20,280 bases of DNA from Alphaproteobacteria bacterium MarineAlpha10_Bin2 (lineage in GTDB: Bacteria; Pseudomonadota; Alphaproteobacteria; UBA828). The DNA lies in NCBI GenBank assembly GCA_002937555.1, contig PTKB01000016.1:1-20280 (forward strand). The letters are read 5' to 3'. The translations under genes were made by a program, and so were the position numbers. The notes under the pieces were generated by a model. It did not search any database. It was given only the letters and a program-made list of their open reading frames with translations, and was not told the origin of the DNA. Numbering within the stretch: the first letter of the stretch is position 1; every line of letters starts with the position of its first letter. Below, piece after piece: positions 1-7,186 of this stretch.

Positions 1-153
1 ATCGTCACCGGCGCCGCGCGCGGGATCGGCAAGGTGCTTGCCGCCGGTATCATCGGCAAACGGAATGCCAGCTTGTTTGGTGCAGACCGCGGCGGCACCT
101 ATGTGCCGCCGCACATGGAAGATGGCAAAGTGGTGCCGGCCAAAGTTGAATAG
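1..153 (+). CDS. C-terminal end of a small protein, possibly DUF6111 family (partial)
   Basis: The frame is open from the first base and ends in TAG at 151-153, so the window holds only the last 50 residues of a gene that starts outside it. The visible part ends with a polar tail containing YVPPHMEDGKVVPAKVE. This resembles, from memory, the end of the short DUF6111 membrane proteins that often precede cca in Rhodospirillales. That assignment is tentative: no membrane helix of the family lies inside the window to confirm it. The cca start codon follows after 12 bases, so the two genes are probably co-transcribed. No function is known for the suggested family. Confidence 0.55.
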   Translation: MVTGAARGIGKVLAAGIIGKRNASLFGADRGGTYVPPHMEDGKVVPAKVE

Positions 154-165
154 GAGCACCCAGGC

Positions 166-1413
166 GTGAAGCCCGCCCGCCGGATCGAACCGACTGAATG
201 GATGCGCGCGGACGCAACGCGCGCGGTGGTCGATGCACTCACCGCCGACGGCCAGGAGATTCGTTTCGTCGGCGGCTCTGTGCGCGATGCTTTGCTCGGC
301 GGCGGCAATACCACGGCGCACCGCGATATCGACATCGCCACCCCGCACACGCCGCACCAGGTCATCGCCCTCCTCGACAATGCCGGGATCAAGAACATCC
401 CGACCGGCCTTGCGCACGGCACAGTGACGGCGGTTGTCGATGGGCGGCATTTTGAGATCACCACGCTCCGCATCGATGTCGAAACCCATGGCCGCCATGC
501 CGATGTCGCCTTTACCGACGATTGGCAGGAAGACGCGGCGCGGCGCGATTTCACCATGAACGCGCTGAGCTGTACGCCGGAGGGCGACCTCTACGATCCA
601 TGGGACGGCATCCGGGACCTCGAAGCCGGGCGTGTGCGCTTCGTCGGCGATGCCGAGCGGCGCATCGAAGAGGATCATCTGCGTCTCTTACGCTTCTTCC
701 GCTTTCATGCCTGGTACGGCAAAGGCGCGCCGGACAAGGACGGCTTGGCGGCTTGCGCAGCCTGGGCACCATCGCTCGCCAAGCTCTCCGGCGAGCGCAT
801 CCAGCGCGAGATGCTGAAGCTGTTAGCGGCGCCCGACCCGGCGGCGGTGATCGACATCATGGCGGCGAATGGCGTGTTGGCGGAACTGGTGCCGGGCGTG
901 AGCGATACGGCGACCCTGCGCGGTTTGCAGTCGATCGAAACGACGGCCGATCCCGTGCGCCGCCTCGCCGCGCTGATGCGTTCCTCCGGCAACGCGGCGG
1001 CGGCGGCTAAGGTGGCGGAACAGTGGCGGCTTTCCAACCGCGATCATGAACGCTTGGCAGCACTGCTCTCACCGCCGGCAAATATAAGCGACGATCTGGA
1101 ATGGCGCGGGCTTCGCCGCGAGCTGTATGCCCATGGCGGCGAGCGGGTGATCGATTGGCTGATGTTGGCCTGGGCCGAGCGGGCGGGTGATGGGGAAACA
1201 TTGCGCCCGATGATCGAGCAAGCGAGGCAGTGGCGGCCCGTTACCTTGCCGGTGAAAGGCACCGATGCGTTGGCGCTCGGCATCCCGTCCGGGCCCGAAG
1301 TCGGCGAAATGTTGGAGGCGGTCGAACATTGGTGGATCGCCGAGGATTTCGCCCCGACGCGCGACGAATGCCTCGATAAACTGCGCGTGGTCGCCGCTTC
1401 CCGCGGAAGTTAA
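166..1413 (+). CDS. cca: CCA tRNA nucleotidyltransferase
   Basis: This enzyme adds or repairs the 3'-terminal CCA of tRNAs in the cytoplasm using CTP and ATP without a nucleic-acid template. The class II nucleotidyltransferase head is clear: GGSVRD at residues 36-41, the metal-binding DxD pair at D54 and D56, RRDFTMNAL at 126-134, and the EDHLRLLRFFRF helix at 169-180 that recognises nucleotides. A second block, ERIQREMLKLL near residue 210, is typical of bacterial poly(A) polymerase/CCA enzymes. The length of 415 residues fits. The start is GTG at 166, preceded by GGAG within 152-156. An ATG at 199 would also keep the motifs, but has no better ribosome site. Some close paralogues are poly(A) polymerases; the alphaproteobacterial context favours Cca. 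The TAA stop overlaps the stop of the convergent gene. Confidence 0.93.
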   Translation: MKPARRIEPTEWMRADATRAVVDALTADGQEIRFVGGSVRDALLGGGNTTAHRDIDIATPHTPHQVIALLDNAGIKNIPTGLAHGTVTAVVDGRHFEITTLRIDVETHGRHADVAFTDDWQEDAARRDFTMNALSCTPEGDLYDPWDGIRDLEAGRVRFVGDAERRIEEDHLRLLRFFRFHAWYGKGAPDKDGLAACAAWAPSLAKLSGERIQREMLKLLAAPDPAAVIDIMAANGVLAELVPGVSDTATLRGLQSIETTADPVRRLAALMRSSGNAAAAAKVAEQWRLSNRDHERLAALLSPPANISDDLEWRGLRRELYAHGGERVIDWLMLAWAERAGDGETLRPMIEQARQWRPVTLPVKGTDALALGIPSGPEVGEMLEAVEHWWIAEDFAPTRDECLDKLRVVAASRGS

Positions 1414-1964
1414 TTGATGCGCTTGGTGAGGCGGCCCTCGACCCGGCGCGCGGTCTCACCGTTCTTAATGCTGATGAATTCCAAAGCCATGCCCATGTCT
1501 GAAAGGGTGCGGTGATAGGTCTGCATGACGTAGCCGCCGCCATCGAGCACGACGAGGGAATGAACGGTGAGGGTGTAGCCGTCGACATAGGCCCAGGCGA
1601 GGGGCTGGCCCGCCAGGGCGTCGCCGGAAGTGGTGGCGCGGTAGACGCCCGGCAAATCGCTCGGCACGAACGTCAGGCTGTTCGATTTCCGCCTGACGTC
1701 GGGATTGTCGGGATCGCCGCCCTGGCGCAGCACCGTGGTCCAGGAGATCGATATGCCGCTGCCTTCGGGGCGGATGGTGACGTCGAAATCGCGCAGAGTG
1801 AGACCGAAATAATCGCTGGCGTCGGTGCGCGCGATGCCGGAGCCCTGAAAATTGCCGTAAAACGCCTCGATCGACAGTTGCTCGGCCGCCTTTGCGCCCG
1901 GCACAGCGCCCCACAGCAGGACAATCGCCAAAACAAGGGTGGCGCTGGTTAAGGCCTTTCGCAT
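1410..1964 (-). CDS. Secreted protein of unknown function
   Basis: I do not recognise this 184-residue protein. It begins with a typical Sec signal peptide: basic residues at 2-3, a hydrophobic stretch at about 7-22, and a likely cut after AKA near residue 27, so it is probably periplasmic. The mature part has no cysteines, is rich in glycine, threonine and serine, and shows alternating hydrophobic and polar residues, which suggests a beta-rich fold such as a small barrel. No catalytic motif is visible. It lies 59 bases downstream of hemF on the same strand, so it may be the last gene of a trmL-hemF operon. Its stop codon shares a TTAA tetranucleotide (1410-1413) with the stop of cca on the other strand, leaving no room for a separate terminator. 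Confidence 0.8.
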   Translation of the reverse strand: MRKALTSATLVLAIVLLWGAVPGAKAAEQLSIEAFYGNFQGSGIARTDASDYFGLTLRDFDVTIRPEGSGISISWTTVLRQGGDPDNPDVRRKSNSLTFVPSDLPGVYRATTSGDALAGQPLAWAYVDGYTLTVHSLVVLDGGGYVMQTYHRTLSDMGMALEFISIKNGETARRVEGRLTKRIN

Positions 1965-2023
1965 CTCATCATCCCCACTCGAATCCGGTACATATTTTCC
2001 GCGAGTCTAACCGAATCGTGCGC

Positions 2024-2899
2024 CTACGGCCACTTCGCCAGCGGCGGCAGCGACATCAAAATGGCATCGACATTGCCGCCGGTCTTGAGGCCGAATTGGG
2101 TGCCGCGGTCGTAGAGCAGATTGAATTCAACATAGCGCCCGCGTTTGACGAGCTGCTGCTCGCGCTGCGCGTCGCTCCACGGCTCTTGCATGTGATGGCG
2201 CACCAGTTCGGGATAGATGGCGAGAAAGGCGCGCCCGATATCCCGGGTGAAGTCGAAATCCGCAGGCCAATCGCCAGTGTTGAGATAATCGAAAAATATA
2301 CCGCCCGTGCCGCGCGGCTCATCGCGGTGCGGCAAGTAAAAATACTCGTCGCACCATTGTTTGAAGCGCTGGTAATAGTCCGGGTCATGCTCGTCGCAGG
2401 CCTCTTTCAGGGCGGCGTGAAACAGCGCGGTGTCGAGATCGTTGGCGATCATCGGCGTGAGGTCGGTGCCGCCGCCGAACCAGCGCGAAGCGGTAACGAT
2501 GTGGCGCGTGTTCATATGCACCGCCGGCACCCGCGGCGAGCAGAGATGGGCGACCAGGGAAATGCCGCTTGCCCAAAAGCGCGGGTCTTCCGCCGCACCC
2601 GGCACATTGGCGGCGAAATCGGCGGAAAAGGTACCGTGCACGGTCGAGACGTTGACGCCGACTTTCTCGAACACCCGGCCATGCATGATCGACATCACGC
2701 CGCCGCCGCCGTCGGCGCGCTGCCAGGGCTTACGGTCGAAGCGGCCGGGCGCCGCGGATGAGCCCTCGAGCGCATCTTCAAGGCCCTCGAATGACGCACA
2801 GATTTGATCGCGCAAATCCTCGAACCAGTCGACCGCTTGTTGCATTTCCGCTTCGCTCGAGGCGCCGGGCGGCAAGTCGGGCGGCTTCCTATCGCTCAT
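2024..2899 (-). CDS. hemF: Oxygen-dependent coproporphyrinogen III oxidase
   Basis: HemF decarboxylates two propionate side chains of coproporphyrinogen III to give protoporphyrinogen IX, using O2, in haem synthesis. The family blocks are all present: GGGGVMSIMHGRVFEKVGVN at residues 65-84, the HMNTRHI segment at 128-134, WFGGGTDLTPM at 140-150, the EYFYLPHRDEPRGTGGIFFD region at 185-204, and RGRYVEFNLLYDRGTQFGLK at 253-272. The 291 residues match the usual length. The open frame runs further upstream, but the ATG at 2899 is chosen because GGAG lies about nine bases before it and the protein then starts just ahead of the conserved domain. The first 11 bases overlap the end of trmL, which suggests translational coupling. 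Proximity to the cytochrome bc1 genes fits a need for haem. Confidence 0.95.
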   Translation of the reverse strand: MSDRKPPDLPPGASSEAEMQQAVDWFEDLRDQICASFEGLEDALEGSSAAPGRFDRKPWQRADGGGGVMSIMHGRVFEKVGVNVSTVHGTFSADFAANVPGAAEDPRFWASGISLVAHLCSPRVPAVHMNTRHIVTASRWFGGGTDLTPMIANDLDTALFHAALKEACDEHDPDYYQRFKQWCDEYFYLPHRDEPRGTGGIFFDYLNTGDWPADFDFTRDIGRAFLAIYPELVRHHMQEPWSDAQREQQLVKRGRYVEFNLLYDRGTQFGLKTGGNVDAILMSLPPLAKWP

Positions 2900-3362
2900 C
2901 TCGGTCTCCGGGCAAGAGGTCGGTTTGGCGCAACGCTTCTCCCAATACCATGGCGCAGGCGCTGGCGACATTAAGAGATCGCATACCCTCAGCCAACGGC
3001 ACGCGCAGCACCGCGTCTGCGGCCGCCGCCACCTCGGGCGGCACGCCAGCGCTTTCACGCCCCAACAGCAGCGTATCGCCGGGCTGGAATGTAAATTCGT
3101 CGTAGCGTGCCCGGCCTTTGGTCGAAAGCAGGACCAGCCTCTCCGAAGAGCGTTCCGGGGCCGCCTGAAATGCCGCCCAGGAGGCGTGGCGGCGCATCTC
3201 GACATGATCGATATAGTCGAGGGCGACACGGCGGATACGGCGCATATCGAAGGGAAAACCGCACGGCTCGATGATCTCGACGGCGACGCCGAGGCAGGCG
3301 CCGAGGCGCAGTACGGCGCCCACATTTGCGGCGATATCGGGTTGATATAGCGCGATTTTCAC
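2889..3362 (-). CDS. trmL: tRNA (cytidine/uridine-2'-O-)-methyltransferase, TrmL type
   Basis: This is a SPOUT-class (SpoU) methyltransferase. TrmL methylates the 2'-O of the wobble base, position 34, in certain tRNA-Leu species using S-adenosylmethionine. The trefoil-knot motifs are visible: ALYQPDIAANVG at residues 4-15, GRESAGVP at 101-108, and the SAM-binding segment PLAEGMRSLNVASACAMVLG at 122-141. The start is chosen as GTG at 3362, giving 157 residues, the usual TrmL length, with the family's typical first residues. The adjacent GTG at 3365 is equally possible and sits eight bases after GAGGGG. The frame stays open to an ATG at 3419, but that would add a basic, unconserved stretch encoded in a region full of hairpins. 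Divergent from petA, and overlaps hemF downstream. Confidence 0.9.
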   Translation of the reverse strand: MKIALYQPDIAANVGAVLRLGACLGVAVEIIEPCGFPFDMRRIRRVALDYIDHVEMRRHASWAAFQAAPERSSERLVLLSTKGRARYDEFTFQPGDTLLLGRESAGVPPEVAAAADAVLRVPLAEGMRSLNVASACAMVLGEALRQTDLLPGDRDER

Positions 3363-3399
3363 CACTCGAATCGCCCCTCTCCGGCGGGCGGTAGAGCGG

Positions 3400-3420
3400 C
3401 GTGCGGCTTTCTCCCGCACG
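3400..3420. repeat. Perfect 7-bp hairpin in the trmL-petA intergenic region
   Basis: CGTGCGG at 3400-3406 and CCGCACG at 3414-3420 can pair perfectly across a seven-base loop. It lies 38-58 bases upstream of the trmL start codon. Read on the minus strand it would fall in or near the trmL leader. No T-tract follows on either side, so a simple intrinsic terminator is unlikely. Confidence 0.6.
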
Positions 3421-3487
3421 GCCCTTCCGGTGGTATGTCCATAGGTTCTTGCCCTTCGCTTCGGCCCGTGTTACCCCTCCGACCGGC

Positions 3488-3504
3488 TGCGACTTCAGGT
3501 CGCA
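3488..3504. repeat. Perfect 6-bp hairpin upstream of petA
   Basis: TGCGAC at 3488-3493 and GTCGCA at 3499-3504 pair perfectly around the loop TTCAG. It sits about 75 bases upstream of the petA start. With the hairpin at 3400-3420 it makes this roughly 215-base divergent gap more structured than other gaps of the window. No convincing -35/-10 pair for petABC or trmL could be placed between the two hairpins. Confidence 0.5.
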
Positions 3505-3578
3505 TAGCGCGCACGGAATAACCGAGCTATATGGTGCTTTGCCGGCTCGTTTAGCCGCAGGGAATGAAGGGTTGGATA

Positions 3579-4136
3579 ATGGCAAACACCGCGTCTGAAA
3601 GCGACCAGGCGGCGCCTGAGGGCGAGGAAACCCGGCGCGATTTTCTGATATTGGCGGCCGGCGCGATGGGCACGATTGGCGCCATCGGCGTGGTGTGGCC
3701 GCTGATCGAGACGATGAACCCGTCGGCCGATGTGTTGGCGCTGTCTTCGACGGAAGTCGATATTTCGGCGATCGAAGTCGGCCAATCGATTACCGTGAAA
3801 TGGCGCGGCAGGCCGGTGTTCATCCGCCACCGCACGCAAGAGGAAATCGATGCCGCGCGCGCCGTACCGCTGGAGGACCTGAGCGACGCCGAGAGCGACG
3901 AAGCGCGGGTGCAAAAATCGGAGTGGCTGATTCTGGTCGGTGTGTGCACCCATCTCGGCTGCATTCCGCTCGGCAACAAGCTCGGCGATCCACGCGGCGA
4001 TTTCGGCGGTTGGTTCTGCCCCTGCCACGGCTCGCATTACGATACTTCGGGGCGGATTCGCCAGGGACCGGCGCCCGACAATCTCGCGGTTCCCGAATAT
4101 GAATTTCTCGACGACACCCTCGTCCGGATCGGCTGA
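3579..4136 (+). CDS. petA: Ubiquinol-cytochrome c reductase iron-sulfur subunit (Rieske protein)
   Basis: The Rieske protein carries the 2Fe-2S cluster that takes the first electron from ubiquinol at the Qo site of the cytochrome bc1 complex and passes it to cytochrome c1. Cluster motifs CTHLGC (C123, H125, C128) and CPCHGSHYD (C147, C149 disulfide partner, H150) are intact. The N-terminus holds a twin-arginine motif, RRDFL at 19-23, followed by a hydrophobic anchor at about 24-43, as expected for Tat insertion with the uncleaved anchor kept in the membrane. The ATG at 3579 is chosen because GAAGGG lies eight bases upstream. An in-frame ATG at 3564 has its purine run almost touching the start. 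First gene of petABC; petB follows after 17 bases. Confidence 0.96.
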   Translation: MANTASESDQAAPEGEETRRDFLILAAGAMGTIGAIGVVWPLIETMNPSADVLALSSTEVDISAIEVGQSITVKWRGRPVFIRHRTQEEIDAARAVPLEDLSDAESDEARVQKSEWLILVGVCTHLGCIPLGNKLGDPRGDFGGWFCPCHGSHYDTSGRIRQGPAPDNLAVPEYEFLDDTLVRIG

Positions 4137-4153
4137 AGCGGAGCGCGGCAATT

Positions 4154-5419
4154 ATGACGACACCCCTTCACCGCTATAGAATTGTCCAGTGGATCGACTA
4201 CCGCCTGCCGATCTTCAGTTGGTCGAACGAACATCTGGTCGTCTATCCGGCGCCGAGGAACCTGAATTACTGGTGGAATTTCGGCTCTCTCGCCGGGATC
4301 ATGCTGGTGATACAGATCGTCACCGGCGTCGTTCTCGCCATGCATTTCACGCCGCATGTCGATTACGCGTTCAGCTCGACCGAGCACATCATGCGCGACG
4401 TGGAATGGGGTTGGCTGATGCGCTATCTCCATGCCAACGGCGCCTCGATGTTCTTCGTCGTGGTCTATATCCATATATTCCGGGGCTTCTATTACGGCTC
4501 CTACAAATCGCCACGCGAAATATTGTGGTGGATGGGCGTCCTCATCCTGTTCCTGATGATGGGCGCATCGTTCACGGGCTATGTCCTGCCGTGGGGCCAG
4601 ATGAGCTTCTGGGCAGCCACAGTGATCACCAATCTGGTGTCCGCCATCCCGTGGATCGGCGAGACGCTGGTGACTTGGCTGTGGGGCGGCTTCTCGGTCG
4701 ACAACCCGACTCTCAACCGCTTCTATTCGCTGCATTACCTGCTGCCGTTCCTGCTGGTCGGCGTGGTGTTCGTGCATCTCTGGGCGCTGCATCACCGCAA
4801 ATCGAACAACCCGCTCGGCATCGATATCAAGAGCCCCAAGGACACCATTCCCTTCAGCCCGTATTACACGGTGAAGGACATGGTCGGCCTCGGCGTGATG
4901 CTGTTCGTGCTCGGCATCTTCGTTTTCTATTTGCCTAACTTCCTCGGCGAATCGATCAACTATATCAAGGCCGATCCCTTAGTGACGCCGCCCCATATCG
5001 TGCCGGAATGGTACTTCCTGCCCTATTACGCGATTTTGCGCGCGGTGCCTGACAAGCTCGGCGGGGTGATCGCCATGGTGGCCTCGATCGCCATCCTGTT
5101 CGTGCTGCCTTGGCTCGACACCTGCAAAGTGCGGAGCGCACGCTTCCGACCGATATACAAGCAGTTCTTCTGGATTTTCCTGGCCGACTGCGTCGTCTTG
5201 GGCTGGGTCGGCGCCAATCCACCGGAAGGTTCGTTCATCCTCATCGGGCGCATCTGCACGGTTTACTATTTCGCCCATTTCCTCATCATCCTGCCGCTCC
5301 TCGGCAAATTCGAGCGCACCAAACCGCTGCCGGAAAGCATCCATCAGGCGGTATTGGCCAAGAAAGGCGGCGCGACATCGGAGCCGCCGGCGGAGACCAG
5401 CGCCGCGGGGAATCCATGA
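4154..5419 (+). CDS. petB: Cytochrome b of the cytochrome bc1 complex
   Basis: This membrane subunit binds haems bL and bH and forms the ubiquinol oxidation and ubiquinone reduction sites. The haem ligands are visible as two pairs with the usual 14-residue spacing: H93 and H107, H194 and H208. The Qo-site PEWY motif is at residues 284-287. The GQMSFWAATVITNL segment at 148-161 is the cd-helix region. At 421 residues it matches the alphaproteobacterial type with eight transmembrane helices in one chain, not the split b6 and subunit IV form. The ATG at 4154 follows a purine-rich GCGGAGCG stretch. The C-terminal tail is rich in alanine, proline and glutamate, which is common in this group. Its TGA stop overlaps the petC start. 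Confidence 0.97.
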   Translation: MTTPLHRYRIVQWIDYRLPIFSWSNEHLVVYPAPRNLNYWWNFGSLAGIMLVIQIVTGVVLAMHFTPHVDYAFSSTEHIMRDVEWGWLMRYLHANGASMFFVVVYIHIFRGFYYGSYKSPREILWWMGVLILFLMMGASFTGYVLPWGQMSFWAATVITNLVSAIPWIGETLVTWLWGGFSVDNPTLNRFYSLHYLLPFLLVGVVFVHLWALHHRKSNNPLGIDIKSPKDTIPFSPYYTVKDMVGLGVMLFVLGIFVFYLPNFLGESINYIKADPLVTPPHIVPEWYFLPYYAILRAVPDKLGGVIAMVASIAILFVLPWLDTCKVRSARFRPIYKQFFWIFLADCVVLGWVGANPPEGSFILIGRICTVYYFAHFLIILPLLGKFERTKPLPESIHQAVLAKKGGATSEPPAETSAAGNP

Positions 5420-6198
5420 TGCGCGCCCGGCTGATTGCCATGGCCGCCGCGCTCGGGCTGACTTTTGCCGGCGCCGGGTTGGCCGGCGTGGCCCATGCCG
5501 CGGGCGACGCGGCGGAGCTGCCGGATCATGATTGGAAGCATACCGGCGTGTTCGGCACCTTCGACCGCAGCGAGTTGCAGCGCGGCTTCCAGGTCTTCCA
5601 AGAAGTGTGCGCGAGCTGCCATTCGCTCGAGTTCATCGCTTTCCGCAATTTGGCCGAGATCGGCTTCAGCGAAGATCAAATCAAGGCCTTCGCGGCGGAA
5701 TATGAGGTCGAGGACGGCCCGGACAACGAGGGCGAAATGTTTATGCGTGCCGCGCGCCCGTCGGATTACTTCCCCTCGCCGTTCGCCAATCCGCAAGCCG
5801 CCCGCGCTTCCAACGGCGGCGCCCTGCCGCCGGATCTGTCGTTGATCGTCAAGGCGCGCGACGGCGGCATTGATTATCTCTACGGCATTCTCACCGGCTA
5901 TGAGGAAGAGCCGCCCGAGGGCGTCGAGCTGGCCGAGGGCATGAGCTACAACCATTATTTCCCGGGCCATCAGATCGCCATGCCGGAGCCGCTCTATGAA
6001 GAAGCGGTGGAATATGGCGACGGCACCGAGCCGACGCTCGAGCAGTTGTCGCACGACGTCTCGGTGTTTCTCGCCTGGACGGCGGAACCGGAGATGGAGA
6101 TCCGCAAGAAGACGGGCCTCAAGGTCCTGATCTTCATCGCCATCTTCACGGCGCTCATCTACATCATCAAACGCCGCATCTGGGCGCGCCTACATTAG
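5416..6198 (+). CDS. petC: Cytochrome c1
   Basis: Cytochrome c1 receives electrons from the Rieske cluster and hands them to a soluble or membrane cytochrome c. The 260-residue protein has a Sec signal peptide ending at AHA near residue 28, the covalent haem motif CASCH at 65-69, a probable axial methionine M189 in IAMP, and a C-terminal membrane anchor at about 234-251 followed by basic residues. The periplasmic domain thus lies between cleaved leader and anchor. ATG ATG occurs at 5416 and 5419; either can start, each overlapping the petB stop by four or one base, with GGGG five or eight bases upstream. The frame is open much further upstream, but that lies inside petB. Transcription likely ends at the hairpin at 6202-6227. 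Confidence 0.96.
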   Translation: MMRARLIAMAAALGLTFAGAGLAGVAHAAGDAAELPDHDWKHTGVFGTFDRSELQRGFQVFQEVCASCHSLEFIAFRNLAEIGFSEDQIKAFAAEYEVEDGPDNEGEMFMRAARPSDYFPSPFANPQAARASNGGALPPDLSLIVKARDGGIDYLYGILTGYEEEPPEGVELAEGMSYNHYFPGHQIAMPEPLYEEAVEYGDGTEPTLEQLSHDVSVFLAWTAEPEMEIRKKTGLKVLIFIAIFTALIYIIKRRIWARLH

Positions 6199-6201
6199 TA
6201 C

Positions 6202-6227
6202 CAACGGGTCATAAGAATGACCCGTTG
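6202..6227 (+). terminator. Strong hairpin after petC, likely terminator
   Basis: CAACGGGTCAT at 6202-6212 and ATGACCCGTTG at 6217-6227 form an uninterrupted 11-bp stem with the four-base loop AAGA. It begins three bases after the petC stop codon. A weak T-containing stretch (TATGTT) follows but no true U-tract. It may end petABC transcription or protect the 3' end of the mRNA. Confidence 0.7.
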
Positions 6228-6249
6228 TATGTTCCCTCAAACGCCGGGC

Positions 6250-6265
6250 GGGCGCTTCCGCGCCC
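6250..6265. repeat. GC-rich hairpin between petC and arsM
   Basis: GGGCGC at 6250-6255 pairs with GCGCCC at 6260-6265 around the loop TTCC. It is the second of three hairpins in the gap between the convergent petC and arsM genes. TTGG follows, with no T-tract. Confidence 0.5.
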
Positions 6266-6306
6266 TTGGCTTACCTCGTATTAACTCGGGCGCGCAGTCG
6301 CGCTCT

Positions 6307-6339
6307 CAGAACGCGCTGCGCTTTGCGCAACGCGTTCTG
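6307..6339 (-). terminator. Long hairpin downstream of arsM, probable terminator
   Basis: CAGAACGCG at 6307-6315 pairs with CGCGTTCTG at 6331-6339. Inside it, TGCGC at 6317-6321 pairs with GCGCA at 6325-6329 around a TTT loop, leaving one mismatch. GCTC at 6302-6305 and GAGC at 6343-6346 could extend the base. The structure is nearly symmetric, so it could serve either strand. It lies about 25 bases past the arsM stop and is the best candidate for ending arsRM transcription. Confidence 0.6.
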
Positions 6340-6364
6340 TTGGAGCCTACTGGTTAAATAGAAA

Positions 6365-7186
6365 CTAGCGCTTCACCGCGCGGATGGTGGCGGAGGCGAT
6401 GTAGCCTTCGATGCCGCGGCCGGGCGCCCAATCGGCGATGAACTTGCGGCTTTCTTCCTTGACATCGATCTCGGGCGCGTCGAACCCGGCGGCCCTCAAT
6501 CCGTCGACCAGCGCATCGATGGGCGCGGCGCCGCCGATGCAGCTCGACACCATGCCCATGTCGTTTTTCATCTCTGCCGGCAGTTCCTCGGTGGCGACGA
6601 TATCGGAAATACACATCCGCCCGCCGGGTCGCAGCACGCGATAGGCGTCGCGGAAGACAGCGTTCTTGTCGGGTGCGAGATTGATGACGCAGTTGGAAAT
6701 AATCACATCGACCGTGGCGTCGGCGAGCGGCAGATGCTCGATTTCGCCGAGCCGGAACTCGACGTTTTCGGCGCCCGATTTTTGTATGTTGGCGCGCGCC
6801 TTTTGCAGCATTTCGGGGGTCATATCGACACCGATGACGCGGCCCGACGGGCCCACCTTGGGCGCTGCAAGAAAACAATCGAAACCGGCGCCGGAGCCGA
6901 GGTCCAATACCGTTTCGCCTTCGGACAACTCGGCGATGGCGGTAGGGTTGCCGCAGCCAAGGCCAAGATTGCTGCCTTCGGGAACCGCCGCCAGCTCGTC
7001 CTCGCCGTAGCCGAGCACGCGGCCGTCGGTCGGCGCACCGCTGTCGGGCGTGGGGCAACAAGAGGTGCCCGCTCCGGCGCTCGCGGCGGCGTCCGGGCCG
7101 CAGCAGCCGCTCGCGGTCTCGACCACGGCGGCATAGGCAGTGCGCACAGAATCGCGGATTTCGTCGTTTGATTTGAGGCTCGTCAT
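6365..7186 (-). CDS. arsM: Arsenite methyltransferase
   Basis: ArsM transfers methyl groups from S-adenosylmethionine to As(III), giving methylated and volatile arsenicals in the cytoplasm. The Rossmann-type SAM site VLDLGSGAG is at residues 93-101. Three cysteines known to be needed for As(III) binding and catalysis in the family have clear counterparts: C78 in GLGCGNP, C166 in SNCVINL and C216 in SSCIGGA. Extra cysteine pairs occur at C28-C29 and C43-C44 in the N-terminal part, which is rich in alanine, glycine and cysteine. The length of 273 residues is normal. It starts at an ATG that overlaps the arsR stop by four bases, with AAGGGAGAT upstream, so it is co-translated with its likely regulator. 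A generic SAM methyltransferase is the alternative, but the cysteine pattern favours ArsM. Confidence 0.93.
   Translation of the reverse strand: MTSLKSNDEIRDSVRTAYAAVVETASGCCGPDAAASAGAGTSCCPTPDSGAPTDGRVLGYGEDELAAVPEGSNLGLGCGNPTAIAELSEGETVLDLGSGAGFDCFLAAPKVGPSGRVIGVDMTPEMLQKARANIQKSGAENVEFRLGEIEHLPLADATVDVIISNCVINLAPDKNAVFRDAYRVLRPGGRMCISDIVATEELPAEMKNDMGMVSSCIGGAAPIDALVDGLRAAGFDAPEIDVKEESRKFIADWAPGRGIEGYIASATIRAVKR

Noticed and set aside
3363..3419. Longer TrmL N-terminus from an ATG at 3419
   Set aside because: The added residues are basic and unlike the family. The GTG at 3362 or 3365 gives the usual 157-158 residues and has a purine-rich site upstream.
3380..3430. Group II intron domain V remnant on the minus strand
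   Set aside because: There is a hairpin with a GAGAAAGC-like loop, but the paired AGC...GUU ends of domain V are missing and no maturase fragment was seen. Kept only as a comment in the finding on this region.
5110..5415. Extended cytochrome c1 beginning inside petB
   Set aside because: The segment is petB in another frame. A signal peptide starts cleanly at 5416/5419.
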